Under the pieces are notes generated by a model, which was given only the letters and a program-made list of their open reading frames with translations, was not told where the DNA came from and did no database searches. The position numbers and the translations under genes are program-made. From Arthrobacter sp. NtRootA1 (GTDB lineage: Bacteria; Actinomycetota; Actinomycetes; Actinomycetales; Micrococcaceae): a stretch of 64,000 bases of DNA. Location: the NCBI RefSeq assembly GCF_019976975.1, contig NZ_AP024630.1, forward strand, positions 2,356,001 through 2,420,000, in the 5' to 3' direction. This document shows, piece by piece, positions 46,744-55,911 of this stretch. Positions within the stretch are counted from its first letter, which is position 1; each line of letters starts with the position of its first letter.

Positions 46744-47955
46744 ATGAGCTCTTCCAACTCGAACATTCCCGTCATTCTCGCTGGTGCCCGTACACCGTTC
46801 GGCCGTTTCCATGGCGCCCTGTCGACCCTTTCCTCCAGTGCACTTGGCGCCCACGCCATCCGCGCGGCTTTGGAACGCTCGGGCCTGCGTGCGGATCAGG
46901 TTGAGGCCGTTGTCGTCGGCCAGGTCTTTCAGGCCGGCGCAGGCCAGGGGCCTGCCCGGCAGGCCAGCCTCACCGCCGGAATCGGTTGGGACGTCCCGAC
47001 CGTCACCATAAACAAGCTGTGCCTTTCAGGGCTGACGGCCGTGATTGACGCCGCCAGGATGATCCGTGCGGGCGAAGCCGACTTCGTGGTCGCCGCAGGC
47101 CAGGAATCCATGACAAACGCACCGCACCTGCTTACGGGACTCCGTTCTGGCGTTGCCATCGGAGATACCCCCTTACTGGACTCACTGAACCATGACGGCC
47201 TCCAAGACCCTTTCAACGGGCAACTCATGGGCGGGGCCACAGATGCGGGCAATCCTGGCCGGGGGATATGCCGCCTGGACCAGGACGAGGTGGCAGTCCG
47301 CTCGCACCAGCGCGCCGAAGCGGCACGGGCGTCGGGTATCCTCGCCGAGGAGATCGCTCCGCTGGACGTACCCCAGCGCAAAGGGCCTGCCATCACACTC
47401 TCCGACGATGAAGGCATCCGTCCGGAGACCACACTTGAGGCTTTGTCCCGGCTCACGCCTGCCTTCGCCAAGGGCCAGCACGCAACCATCACGGCGGGGT
47501 CTTCCTCGCCCCTGTCCGATGGTGCCGCTGCCCTCGTCATTGCCAGGAAGTCAGCCGCAGAGGCCCTGGGCTTGGAATGGATTGCTGAGATCGGAGCTCA
47601 CGGCCAGACGGCCGGCCCCGACGGCTCCCTTCACTCACAGCCCTCACGGGCCATCGAAGCGGCGCTGAAGGGCGAAGGGATCACGGCCGCTGAGCTGGAC
47701 CTGATCGAAATCAACGAAGCTTTCGCCTCCGTCGTGATCCAGTCGGCGCGGGACCTTGGCGTTGAGACCGAGCGAGTAAACGCTGAAGGCGGGGCAATAG
47801 CGCTCGGTCACCCCGTGGGCGCTTCCGGTGCCCGACTTGTGCTGCACCAGGCTCTTGCACTCAAACGTCGCGGCGGAGGAACGGGTGTGGTCGCTCTATG
47901 CGGCGGGGGCGGTCAGGGAGATGCCCTAATCATCAAGAACCTAACCGGTGACTGA
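46744..47955 (+). CDS. Acetyl-CoA acyltransferase (thiolase)
   Basis: A 403-residue thiolase. Nucleophile C93 is in INKLCLSGLTAVIDA; the histidine is in GGAIALGHPVGASGARL and the second cysteine in VVALCGGGGQGDALI. AAAGG precedes ATG 46744. It catalyses the last step of beta-oxidation, splitting 3-ketoacyl-CoA to acetyl-CoA. A gap of 91 bases separates it from the dehydrogenase gene. Confidence 0.9.
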   Translation: MSSSNSNIPVILAGARTPFGRFHGALSTLSSSALGAHAIRAALERSGLRADQVEAVVVGQVFQAGAGQGPARQASLTAGIGWDVPTVTINKLCLSGLTAVIDAARMIRAGEADFVVAAGQESMTNAPHLLTGLRSGVAIGDTPLLDSLNHDGLQDPFNGQLMGGATDAGNPGRGICRLDQDEVAVRSHQRAEAARASGILAEEIAPLDVPQRKGPAITLSDDEGIRPETTLEALSRLTPAFAKGQHATITAGSSSPLSDGAAALVIARKSAAEALGLEWIAEIGAHGQTAGPDGSLHSQPSRAIEAALKGEGITAAELDLIEINEAFASVVIQSARDLGVETERVNAEGGAIALGHPVGASGARLVLHQALALKRRGGGTGVVALCGGGGQGDALIIKNLTGD

Positions 47956-48041
47956 CACTCGAGTTGCCCCATCAAAAATCCCCCACTGAGCCGCCCAACG
48001 CACTCTTTACCCCAACTCAGATCCTAGACAGGACAATCAAA

Positions 48042-50165
48042 TTGAATTTTTCCGACTTCAAGGCCCTAGCCGATCTTTTCCCGGGCGAGGCGGTTTCCTA
48101 TCCTCAACTCCGCGACATCCAGCTGGCCGGAGTAGGCACCTTTGCCCTGATCACGTTGGACAACAACGTCGACGGGAAGCCCACCCTGCTGGGGCCCAAC
48201 ACACTGATTGAACTGGGCACCCGGCTCAACCAGCTCAAGGAACGCGCAGCAGCCGGGGAGGTCGTCGCAGTCGGTGTCACCGGAAAACCCAACTATCTCG
48301 CTGCAGGCGCAGATCTCCTCGCGATGCGGTCCCTGAAAGACCACAAAAGCAGGACGCTCATGGCCCGGCTCGGCCATGAGGTGTACGCAGTCATGGACTC
48401 GCTGGGCGTGCCGACATTCTCATTCATCAATGGAGCTGCGCTAGGGGGCGGTCTTGAGCTCGCTCTTGCGGCCAGCTACCGCACGGTCTCCGCCGGTGCC
48501 AGCAACATCGCTCTTCCCGAGGCCTACATCGGACTCGTGCCCGGATGGGGCGGCGTCTACCGTCTGCCACGGCTGATCGGGCCGAGGAACGCCGTTACGG
48601 TGATGATCGAAAATCCGCTCAGTAACAACCGAACGCTCGATGGCAAGGCCGCTTTCGCGCTCGGCATTGCCGACGCCATCTTCGATTCGTCCAATTTCCT
48701 GGCGGACTCCCTGGCGTGGGCAAGAACCATTCTTAGCGATGCCACTGCCGTTGAAGCCGTAGCCGCGCGGCGGGCCGAACGAACCAATTACGATGACACC
48801 GACTGGGACGCGGCCGTAGCCGGGGGCCGGGCCTTCGTTGAGCGTAAGACATCAAATGCCGCTCCCGCCCCAGCCAGAGTGCTGGACCTGCTGGATAAGG
48901 GAAAGTACTTTACGCAAGGGGACTCTGCCCAGGCTGAAGTGGAGGCCTTGGCCGAGCTCATGGACACACCGCAGTTCCGGGCTACCGTGTATGCCCTCTT
49001 GGACGTCGTTCGGAAGAAATCCAAACAGTCCGTCAGCGCATCAGAATCGACCCCTGCACGACCGATCAGAAAAATCGGCATTATAGGCGCCGGCCTGATG
49101 GCCACCCAGCTCGCCCTGCTCTTCGCACGTGAACTCGAAATTCCAGTCGTAATCACGGACATTGACCAAGCGCGCGTGGACAAGGGCCTCGCCTACGTTC
49201 ACGCTCAAGTCGACAAGCTGCTCAGCAGCGGGCGCATCTCAGAGGACTCCGCCAAGAGCACAACTGCACTTCTGACTGGGTCCCTGTCCAAGGAAGCGTT
49301 TGCCGACGCCGACATGGTCATCGAGGCTGTCTTCGAGGACATGACAGTCAAGAAACAAGTCTTCGCTGAGATGGAGGCCATAGTTTCGCCCGCATGCATC
49401 CTCGCGACAAACACCTCCTCATTATCCGTGACAGAGATGGCGGCAGATCTTCGGCACCCGGAACGCGTCATCGGCTTCCACTTCTTCAACCCGGTTGCCG
49501 CCATGCCGTTGCTTGAAATCGTGCGCGCTCCGAAGACGAGCGACGAAGTTCTAGGCAAGGCATTCGCACTCGCCCGACAGTTGAGGAAATCCCCCGTCCT
49601 CGTCAATGACTCCGCGGGATTCGTCGTCAACCGTATTCTGCTGAGACTGATAGGGGAGGTCATTAACACCTTCGACGAGGGCACTCACCCCGAAATTGCA
49701 GACAAGGCGCTGAAACCCATGGGCCTGCCCATGACCCCGTTCAATCTGCTCGCCATGATCGGAATCAAAACAGCCCAGCACGTGACAGAGTCCCTCCACG
49801 CCGCATTCGGCGATCGGTTCCGGGTTTCGGCGAACCAACAGAGGCTCATCGACCAGGGCATCGATGCCCTATGGGTCAGAAACCCTGACGGTACGCAGTC
49901 CGTCCCGGAACCGACGCTCGACCTTCTCCATTTCGGGCAGACCCCCAATAACTCCACGGAGGTCCTGGTCCGCGTCCAGGACGCGCTTGCTCAGGAAATC
50001 GGACTCATGCTGGAAGAGGACGTGGTCCCGACTGCTGAGGACATCGATCTCTGCATGATCACAGGCGCCGGCTGGCCCATGCACCTCGGAGGCATCACCC
50101 CCTACCTGGACAGAGTGGGCGCCGCAGAACGGGTCAATGGCAAGACATTCCACCCCGCACCATGA
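48042..50165 (+). CDS. Enoyl-CoA hydratase / 3-hydroxyacyl-CoA dehydrogenase fusion
   Basis: A 707-residue bifunctional protein. The N-terminal crotonase domain has LAAGADLLAMRSL (oxyanion glycine region) and FINGAALGGGLELALAASYR with EAYIGLVPGWGGVYRLPRL. The 3-hydroxyacyl-CoA dehydrogenase part begins with IGIIGAGLMATQLALLFA near residue 345, then AVFEDMTVKKQVF and FHFFNPVAAMPLLEIV, the last holding the catalytic His, and a C-terminal helical domain. TTG 48042 with AGGACA upstream is preferred to the open extension to 47964. It is in the operon between thiolase and hydrolase and catalyses two consecutive beta-oxidation steps. Confidence 0.85.
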   Translation: MNFSDFKALADLFPGEAVSYPQLRDIQLAGVGTFALITLDNNVDGKPTLLGPNTLIELGTRLNQLKERAAAGEVVAVGVTGKPNYLAAGADLLAMRSLKDHKSRTLMARLGHEVYAVMDSLGVPTFSFINGAALGGGLELALAASYRTVSAGASNIALPEAYIGLVPGWGGVYRLPRLIGPRNAVTVMIENPLSNNRTLDGKAAFALGIADAIFDSSNFLADSLAWARTILSDATAVEAVAARRAERTNYDDTDWDAAVAGGRAFVERKTSNAAPAPARVLDLLDKGKYFTQGDSAQAEVEALAELMDTPQFRATVYALLDVVRKKSKQSVSASESTPARPIRKIGIIGAGLMATQLALLFARELEIPVVITDIDQARVDKGLAYVHAQVDKLLSSGRISEDSAKSTTALLTGSLSKEAFADADMVIEAVFEDMTVKKQVFAEMEAIVSPACILATNTSSLSVTEMAADLRHPERVIGFHFFNPVAAMPLLEIVRAPKTSDEVLGKAFALARQLRKSPVLVNDSAGFVVNRILLRLIGEVINTFDEGTHPEIADKALKPMGLPMTPFNLLAMIGIKTAQHVTESLHAAFGDRFRVSANQQRLIDQGIDALWVRNPDGTQSVPEPTLDLLHFGQTPNNSTEVLVRVQDALAQEIGLMLEEDVVPTAEDIDLCMITGAGWPMHLGGITPYLDRVGAAERVNGKTFHPAP

Positions 50166-50284
50166 ATGCGGTAACCGGTCTCGCAGTCCGGGTTGGCACA
50201 TATTTTGAGGTGGCGAAATGTACGGCGATACTACGCCTTGACCAATTGCACCAGTAGATACGATCGGATGAGGTTCTGGCAACG

Positions 50285-51106
50285 ATGATGTTTGGCACAG
50301 GAAACGATATACACCTCGAAATGCTTGCTGCGGCCCCTGCCTGCGCCGCCGAGCCTCGCCCGGCGCTCCTCTTTGTGCATGGGCTCGGTCACGACGCCAG
50401 ATGCTGGCGCAATTGGATGCGGGCAGCTTCCGCCGACGGTTATGCGGCATACGCGATCTCTCTCAGGGGTCACGGTGCGAGTGGAGGAAGCTTGCGCTCG
50501 GCGTGGCTAAAGGACTATGTGGCTGATGTCCTTCGCGCAGTTGAGGCTGTCGACGGAGATGACGTCGTTTTGGTTGGGCATTCGCTCGGCGGCTTGGTTG
50601 TGCAGCGGGCATTGGCATCGCATCCGGCGAAGGTCAGCGCCGGTGTGCTCGTCGGCTCGCTGACTTCCGCCCCGGCCTTCGGTACGTTTATTTCGGTGCT
50701 GCGAAACCATCCTTGGCAGGCGGTGCGGTACATCGCAGGTCGAAGCCTTCGGCTGCCCCCGGACATGCTGTTCGAGCGGCTTGGTGCCGAGGAGGCTGCG
50801 GAGATTTCTCGATCCCTTTGCGGCGAGTCGCCGTGGGTCCAGTACCAGCTGCTTTTCCACCTGCCCTCAAGGATAAAGCGTACTTACCCGTTGCTGTGCG
50901 TCTACAGTACCCACGACCGGATGGTTCCCGTATGGTCGGCGCGGGCAACCGCACGACGCTATGACGCGGATGTACGGGAGGTGGCCGGGATCGGGCACGA
51001 CATGATGCTCGACCACGGCTGGGAACTGGCCTGGAGCGCGATCAGTGACTGGTTGAAGGCGCTGCGGGTCGAAGAGATCACCAACAAAGCGAAGCAACAT
51101 AGTTGA
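50285..51106 (+). CDS. Alpha/beta hydrolase
   Basis: A 273-residue serine hydrolase. The oxyanion motif is LLFVHGLGHDARCW, the nucleophile elbow LVGHSLGGLVVQ, the acid in VYSTHDRMVPVW and the histidine in GIGHDMMLDHGW. It resembles lysophospholipase/thioesterase-like alpha/beta hydrolases. The gap of 119 bases after the fusion gene leaves open whether it is operonic. It may release the acid that the operon degrades from an ester, or act as a thioesterase. Tentative. Confidence 0.75.
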   Translation: MMFGTGNDIHLEMLAAAPACAAEPRPALLFVHGLGHDARCWRNWMRAASADGYAAYAISLRGHGASGGSLRSAWLKDYVADVLRAVEAVDGDDVVLVGHSLGGLVVQRALASHPAKVSAGVLVGSLTSAPAFGTFISVLRNHPWQAVRYIAGRSLRLPPDMLFERLGAEEAAEISRSLCGESPWVQYQLLFHLPSRIKRTYPLLCVYSTHDRMVPVWSARATARRYDADVREVAGIGHDMMLDHGWELAWSAISDWLKALRVEEITNKAKQHS

Positions 51107-51994
51107 GGGCCAAGACGTCGAGTTCGGGGCCGCCGGGGGATGATGCTGCGTGGCTGGCTGTACGTCCAAAACGGCCCGGTCCGATCCAGGGATCTGATGG
51201 CGCACGGTTACACGGCGTCAAGAAGCGGCGGCTGGACGGGTTCGGCCGCCGTTTCGCTGCACTGTCCAGGAGCTAGAAGGGCTTCAGCTCAACACCTATC
51301 CTCGTTTCCGGTTCATCGGGCCCGGTGCCGTCTGAAGAACTCCTCGCCCTTATATGAGGGTGGCGGGCCAGTTCCCGTCTGGCGAGACCTGGTGGAGCCC
51401 CTGTGCCCAGACCACCATGCCACCGTAGACACCGGTGTCGTTGATCAGCAGGCCGCTGTCTGGTCCATACCGAACGGCCGGGATGTGCGATGACCCCGCT
51501 ATAGTCGGAGGTCGCCGCCTTGGCCGGAAACCTGCAGTGGAAGACGTCATCGCCGACCCCGGTCATGGCACGCTGCCGTCGAAACTCTTCACCCCTTGCT
51601 GGGCCACGATGCTGATCGTCCAGGAGCCCCCCGGCGGTGATTTCAGGTTAGTCGTCTCGGTGCGCTTGCATGTGGGCGGCGGCGAAGGGCGAATCTTCTC
51701 GTCAGACAGGCTGGCTGGGCAACGGGGGAAACGCGGCGCCATCGGCGCCGCGTGGTGGCCGGATTTCTCGACGTCCAGGCCGATGAATACGTCGATGTTC
51801 TGCTCATCCAAAAATACTGCACCACCCGTTCCCTCGTACGGGCGCGCTTAAGCGCTCGGTCGGCAGTCTCACCGGGGTTACCAGCGGCCAGGTGTGCAGA
51901 TGGTGCGTACAGGACCGCGGAGGAATTGCACGCAAAGGCTTGTGTAAGAGGCATCACCTATGTGACTATTACAACATCGACTTAGTGCCCTGAT
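51107..51994. other. Gene-poor stretch between operon and cassette copy B
   Basis: It contains an IS110 transposase scrap on the minus strand (about 51560-51811) and the conserved regulatory region of cassette B from 51935. No other gene seen. Confidence 0.5.
51560..51811 (-). mobile_element. 5' scrap of an IS110-family transposase gene
   Basis: Reading minus from 51811: MDEQNIDVFIGLDVEKSGHH is the N-terminal DEDD-transposase start of IS110 elements (IDVFIGLDV.KS.HHA; the Asp is the first catalytic residue). After the histidines the frame drifts (GKR-like and LTRRF pieces appear in another frame) and no catalytic centre remains. It is an element relic and cannot transpose by itself. Confidence 0.55.
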
Positions 51995-52015
51995 ATGGAA
52001 CGGAACAACAACGCA
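51935..52015 (+). promoter_or_regulatory. Upstream regulatory region shared with cassette copy A
   Basis: This is the counterpart of 25088-25165: CTTGTGT, AGGCATCACC, TTACAACATCGACTTAG and ACGGAACAACAACGC appear in order. It precedes the start of the MBL gene and is the best candidate for its promoter/operator. Confidence 0.5.
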
Positions 52016-52864
52016 ATGACAAATCTGTCCTATGAAGTTTTGGTGCTCGACGGCACTCCGCGTGCGGGAGACCAGCGACTTCCCAGCGGCGAAGCGATCG
52101 TCTCTTCACCATTGGCGATCACATTGATTTCCGGGGAGCAGGACGCCGTACTGGTTGACGTCCCCTATACCTTCGGGCAAATCGAGCGCGTACGGAACTG
52201 GATCCAGGACTCGGGTAAGACACTCCGGTACGTCTACATCACCCACGCTCACGGCGATCACTGGTTGGGTGCTGGAGAGCTGCTTTCCAGCTTCCCCGGC
52301 GTGACGGTCTATGCAACACCGGGCACCCTCGGCCGCATGGAGCACGAAGCCACTGTCGGTCGGGAGAAGGTCTGGGATGCAATCTTCCCGGGGCTTGTCC
52401 CTGCGTCACCCCTGATCGCCGAGGCGGTTCCCGCTGACGGCTTGGAAATTGAGGGGAACCGGTTGGTTCCGATTGAGCTCGGGCACACCGACACCGACGA
52501 CACAACCGCCCTGTGGGTTCCGTCGCTGGAGCTCGTTGTTGCGGGTGATTCGGTGTACAACGGCGTCCACCAATATGTGCTCGAATCTTCCCAAGAAGGA
52601 TTTGCCTCATGGCTCGCGGCGCTTGACACCATCGCAGCGCTGAAGCCCAGGTTCGTCGTCGCGGGCCATAAGGCCCCCGGCGCCCCCGATAATCCGGAGA
52701 GCATTGAAGAAACGCGTGCCTACCTCAAGGATGCGCAGCACCTTCTCGCAACGGTATCCAGCCCGGAGGAGTACTACAACGCAATCATGCGCCGTTACCC
52801 CTTCCGGATGAATCCAGGGCCCGCCTGGTATGGCGCAGTAGGACTTCTGAGCCGCACGCGTTAG
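52016..52864 (+). CDS. MBL-fold metallo-hydrolase
   Basis: A 282-residue protein with the metal-binding signature THAHGDHWLGAGELL and downstream ligands in VVAGDSVYNG (Asp) and FVVAGHKAPG (His). These belong to glyoxalase II/lactonase-like MBL proteins. ATG 52016 is chosen because the corresponding start in copy A (MATLSYEVL) aligns with it; an ATG at 51995 is in frame but not conserved. First gene of cassette B. Most likely it hydrolyses a lactone, thioester or similar. Copy A has lost its version, so this is the only functional one. Confidence 0.8.
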   Translation: MTNLSYEVLVLDGTPRAGDQRLPSGEAIVSSPLAITLISGEQDAVLVDVPYTFGQIERVRNWIQDSGKTLRYVYITHAHGDHWLGAGELLSSFPGVTVYATPGTLGRMEHEATVGREKVWDAIFPGLVPASPLIAEAVPADGLEIEGNRLVPIELGHTDTDDTTALWVPSLELVVAGDSVYNGVHQYVLESSQEGFASWLAALDTIAALKPRFVVAGHKAPGAPDNPESIEETRAYLKDAQHLLATVSSPEEYYNAIMRRYPFRMNPGPAWYGAVGLLSRTR

Positions 52865-52943
52865 AACCAGTTTTTACCAATTTTTCTGCAACAGCTGTCC
52901 CCTGACCCAATAACTGCATAGCTAATGACAAAGGAGTCATGCA

Positions 52944-53702
52944 ATGTCCAATGATCAGCATCAAACGCCGCGGACCAAGGTCGTCTTCGTTCACGGATTC
53001 CTCGATGACCGCTCCGCCTGGGAGGAGGTTCTGTCCCGCCTCGGAGAGGACTTCGAAGCGGTTGCCCTTGACCTGCCCGGCTCCGGTGCGCGCTTGAACG
53101 ATGAAGGACCCTTCACGCTCCCGCGGCTTGCGGAGTCAGTGATCGCCGAGATCGACCGCTCCCACGAACCCGTCGTGCTCGTGGGGCAAAGCATGGGAGC
53201 TCAAGTGAGTGAACTTGCAGCCGCCGCACGCCCGGAAAAGGTAGCAGGACTGGTGCTGCTTACACCTGTCCCTCTCGCGGGCGTCCACCTCGCCGGGGAC
53301 GCGGCCAACTCCTTCCGCTCGCTGGGAGGCGACGCTGACGCGCAACGGCAGGGACGGCTTGGCGTTTCGGTGTCCCTCAGCCCGCATGGTCTTGAAATCC
53401 TGCTCGCCTCGGGAGCAGCAATCCAACCCACTGTCGTTGCTCAGGTGTTCGATGCCTGGAACAACGGGGACGCTGCCGGGACCGCTCCCTCAGCCTATGC
53501 CGGCCCCACCCTCATCGCCCGAGGAATTGGCGATCCGTTCGTCACCGAAGATGTGATAAACGCAGGCGTGCTTCCGCGCTTCGCAAACGCCCGGCTGGTC
53601 AGCATCGCCGACGCCGGGCACTTCCCACATCTCGAAAAGCCGGAAGACGTTTCACGGATCGTGGGCGACTTCGTCCGCTCTTTGGACCGGGTTGAGGCCT
53701 GA
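52944..53702 (+). CDS. Alpha/beta hydrolase
   Basis: A 252-residue serine hydrolase. HG motif FVHGFLDDRSAWEEVLSRLG, nucleophile elbow VLVGQSMGAQVSELAAA, acid near ARGIGDPFVTED and histidine in ADAGHFPHLEKPED. AAAGGAGTCAT gives a good binding site before ATG 52944. It has no counterpart in copy A, where the two flanking genes are directly joined. Probably an esterase or haloperoxidase-like hydrolase acting together with the MBL enzyme. Confidence 0.85.
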   Translation: MSNDQHQTPRTKVVFVHGFLDDRSAWEEVLSRLGEDFEAVALDLPGSGARLNDEGPFTLPRLAESVIAEIDRSHEPVVLVGQSMGAQVSELAAAARPEKVAGLVLLTPVPLAGVHLAGDAANSFRSLGGDADAQRQGRLGVSVSLSPHGLEILLASGAAIQPTVVAQVFDAWNNGDAAGTAPSAYAGPTLIARGIGDPFVTEDVINAGVLPRFANARLVSIADAGHFPHLEKPEDVSRIVGDFVRSLDRVEA

Positions 53703-53768
53703 ATGTCCAAGGTAGCGTCGCGATTGGATATAAGCGCGCCCCTCGTGAAAGAAAAGGAATCAAAAGCA

Positions 53769-54206
53769 ATGAACCCCACAAACAGCATCAAAGCAGACGA
53801 AGTCAGTGAGGAAAGCTGGACCGGCGCGTTCGCAACTAAATCCGAGGAAGCCTTCGGAGAAGCGTTCACGCATGACGTTGTGCTCGAGGCGGCGGCCCTT
53901 CTGGTCCCGGTCAAAGGCCGCTCCGACGTGCAGACCGTGATGTCGACGGCCAGCAATTACTACAAGGCCCTTCGGTTCACCCACGAAGCCACGAACGGTC
54001 CCCGGACCTACGTGGAATGGGAGGCCACTGGCGCCTCAGGAGTCGAGTTCTCCGGCGTGACGGTACTTACCCGGAACGAGGAAGGGCTGATCCAGCACGT
54101 CTCGATCAGTCACCGTCCCCTCGCGGCCCTCCTTGAATTCTCGGCTGAGATGAACCGCCGCACGCAGGGCAAACTCGAATCAGGACACTTCCGCGCCGAT
54201 GACTGA
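53769..54206 (+). CDS. SnoaL-like (NTF2-fold) protein
   Basis: A 145-residue protein with the NTF2-like pattern: a short alpha start (WTGAFATKSEEAFGEAFT), EAAALLVPVKGRSDVQTVM and a beta sheet ending in EEGLIQHVSISHRPL. The family includes isomerases, hydrolases and ligand-binding proteins. ATG 53769 has AAGGAATC upstream; an open extension to 53703 overlaps nothing useful. Its last codons overlap the start of the broken hydrolase (ATGACTGA). Confidence 0.7.
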   Translation: MNPTNSIKADEVSEESWTGAFATKSEEAFGEAFTHDVVLEAAALLVPVKGRSDVQTVMSTASNYYKALRFTHEATNGPRTYVEWEATGASGVEFSGVTVLTRNEEGLIQHVSISHRPLAALLEFSAEMNRRTQGKLESGHFRADD

Positions 54207-55119
54207 GACCCAGGACAACTACACGATCGAACGGGTCGCCTTCGCTGCCGACGGGAACGTCCAGCTCCGGGGCAACCTCTACATCCCCGCGACAGGTGAT
54301 GGCCCGCATCCGGCACTGACGTTGTCCATGGGGTACGGGGGAGTCAAGGAACAGGGCGCCCTCCCTTATGCGGAAGCCTTCGCCAGCGCCGGTTTCGTCG
54401 TGCTCTTCCACGACCACCGGGGATTCGGGGAAAGCGGCGGAACACCACGCCAGGACATCAACCCCTGGCAGCAAATCGAAGATTGGCGCAGGGCCATCAC
54501 TTACCTCCAATCCCGGCCAGAGGTAGATCCGGAGCGGATCGGCCTGTGGGGCTCAAGCTACTCGGGAGGGCACGCACTTGTCCTCGGTGCCACCTAACCC
54601 CGGCTGAAGGCGATCGTCTCCCAAGTCCCTACCATCAGCGGCTATCAGCAAGGACTCCGGCGGGTGAACCCGGACAATCTGGCCGCATTGGAGGCCTCAT
54701 TCGCGGCCGATGACCGGGCTCAGCTCGCAGGCGAAGAACCGCACCGCATTGCCTTGGTCTCTGACGGCTCCGTCCCTGCGAGCTACACGGATCCGGAAGC
54801 CGTAGCGTTCTACCTGCAGCCCATCCCCGACGGGCTCTGGGAGAACAACGTCACCGTACGCTCAACCAGGGCGGCGCGAGCCTACGAACCAGGGATCTTC
54901 ATAGGACGCGTGTCACCGACCCCTCTTCTCATGATCGTCGGGGACAACGACCGGGTGACCCCTACCGATCTGGCACTGGAGGCTTATCAGCGTGCTCTCC
55001 CGCCCAAAGAGCTGCTGGTCTTCCCCGGAGGACACTTTGACGCCTACCTTGGCGAATTCGAAGCGACCTCCGGTGCAGCCCTGCAGTGGTTCACCACGCA
55101 CCTAATGCAGGACAAGTAG
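54199..55119 (+). pseudogene. Alpha/beta hydrolase broken by a nonsense codon (cassette copy B)
   Basis: It is a close relative of the intact hydrolase at 23851-24822. The frame is open from ATG 54199, through GYGGVKEQGALPYAEAF and GLWGSSYSGGHALVLGAT, to TAA at 54595-54597. The same frame then continues RLKAIVSQVPTISGYQQG to the natural stop at 55119. In copy A the same position reads GAA (GATEPRLKAIV), so a single G-to-T change created the stop. The truncated product would keep the nucleophile Ser but lose the Asp and His. A stop-codon read-through or a sequencing error are the alternatives. Confidence 0.8.
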
Positions 55120-55138
55120 AGTAAGAGAACTGATCAAC

Positions 55139-55756
55139 ATGCCCGAAGGATCCGCACGCTACATGGCTTGGCCCGCTACAACCCGCTACGGGCTCTCTGT
55201 CGCGCCCGGAAATCTCGGTCTTGTCCAGGATTTCCTCAACACCATTACAGAGGGAACCATAGCTCCCCCTGACCTGCTCGCCACCCTAACCTCCGCGCAG
55301 GAATGGGCCGACAGGGTGACCGAACAGTGGATATCCATCGACGACCTGGGCTGGGCGAAGACCCTGCCCAGGTTGACGGAGACCGACCGGAAAGCTTTGT
55401 TGGCCTTCAGGGACCGGCTGTTTGAAGGCCTCTTCGGCCACTCCCACTCCGAAACCGCCCGCGGACTCGGCCGGAACAACCCCAGCTATCATCCCGTGAT
55501 GACGGTTTCCGCCGGAGGAATCGAGCTCCGCCCCGACGGGGAGGGCTGGAAGTACTTCGAGACGGCGCTGCTGCTCATGTGCCACCAAGGTCAACTCGAA
55601 GGCGTCCTGCGGCGCATGAAGTCATGCAAGAGCGAGACGTGTGACGTCGTCTTCTACGACCGCTCCAACAACAACAGCGGCGCCTGGCATGACGTCAAGG
55701 TCTGCGGAAACCGGGCGAACGTCCGGGCCCACCGGGAACGCGCAGCAACCAACTAA
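55139..55756 (+). CDS. CGNR zinc-finger regulator
   Basis: A 205-residue protein. The N-terminal ABATE-like domain (GNLGLVQDFLNTITEG, then LPRLTETDRKALLAFRDRLFEGLFG) is followed by a C-terminal zinc finger with the CGNR signature: CKSETCDVVFYDRSNNNSG, then KVCGNRANVRAHRER. These proteins are DNA-binding stress or catabolic regulators in actinobacteria. It lies 19 bases after the pseudogene. Broken pieces of the same gene occur at 23768-23854 and 62474-62623, so it was part of the duplicated module. Confidence 0.85.
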   Translation: MPEGSARYMAWPATTRYGLSVAPGNLGLVQDFLNTITEGTIAPPDLLATLTSAQEWADRVTEQWISIDDLGWAKTLPRLTETDRKALLAFRDRLFEGLFGHSHSETARGLGRNNPSYHPVMTVSAGGIELRPDGEGWKYFETALLLMCHQGQLEGVLRRMKSCKSETCDVVFYDRSNNNSGAWHDVKVCGNRANVRAHRERAATN

Positions 55757-55911
55757 AGGCCAACCAGGCGAACCTTAATTTCGTCTGCATCAGTTGCATC
55801 CAGTTCCGCTGGACAGACCGCTACGGCTGCTCGCCGTCCATATCCACTGGCATCCTGCCCCGCCAACTCCAAGCAGAGGGCACTTTGCCGCCATGAAGAA
55901 AGCCATTGACC

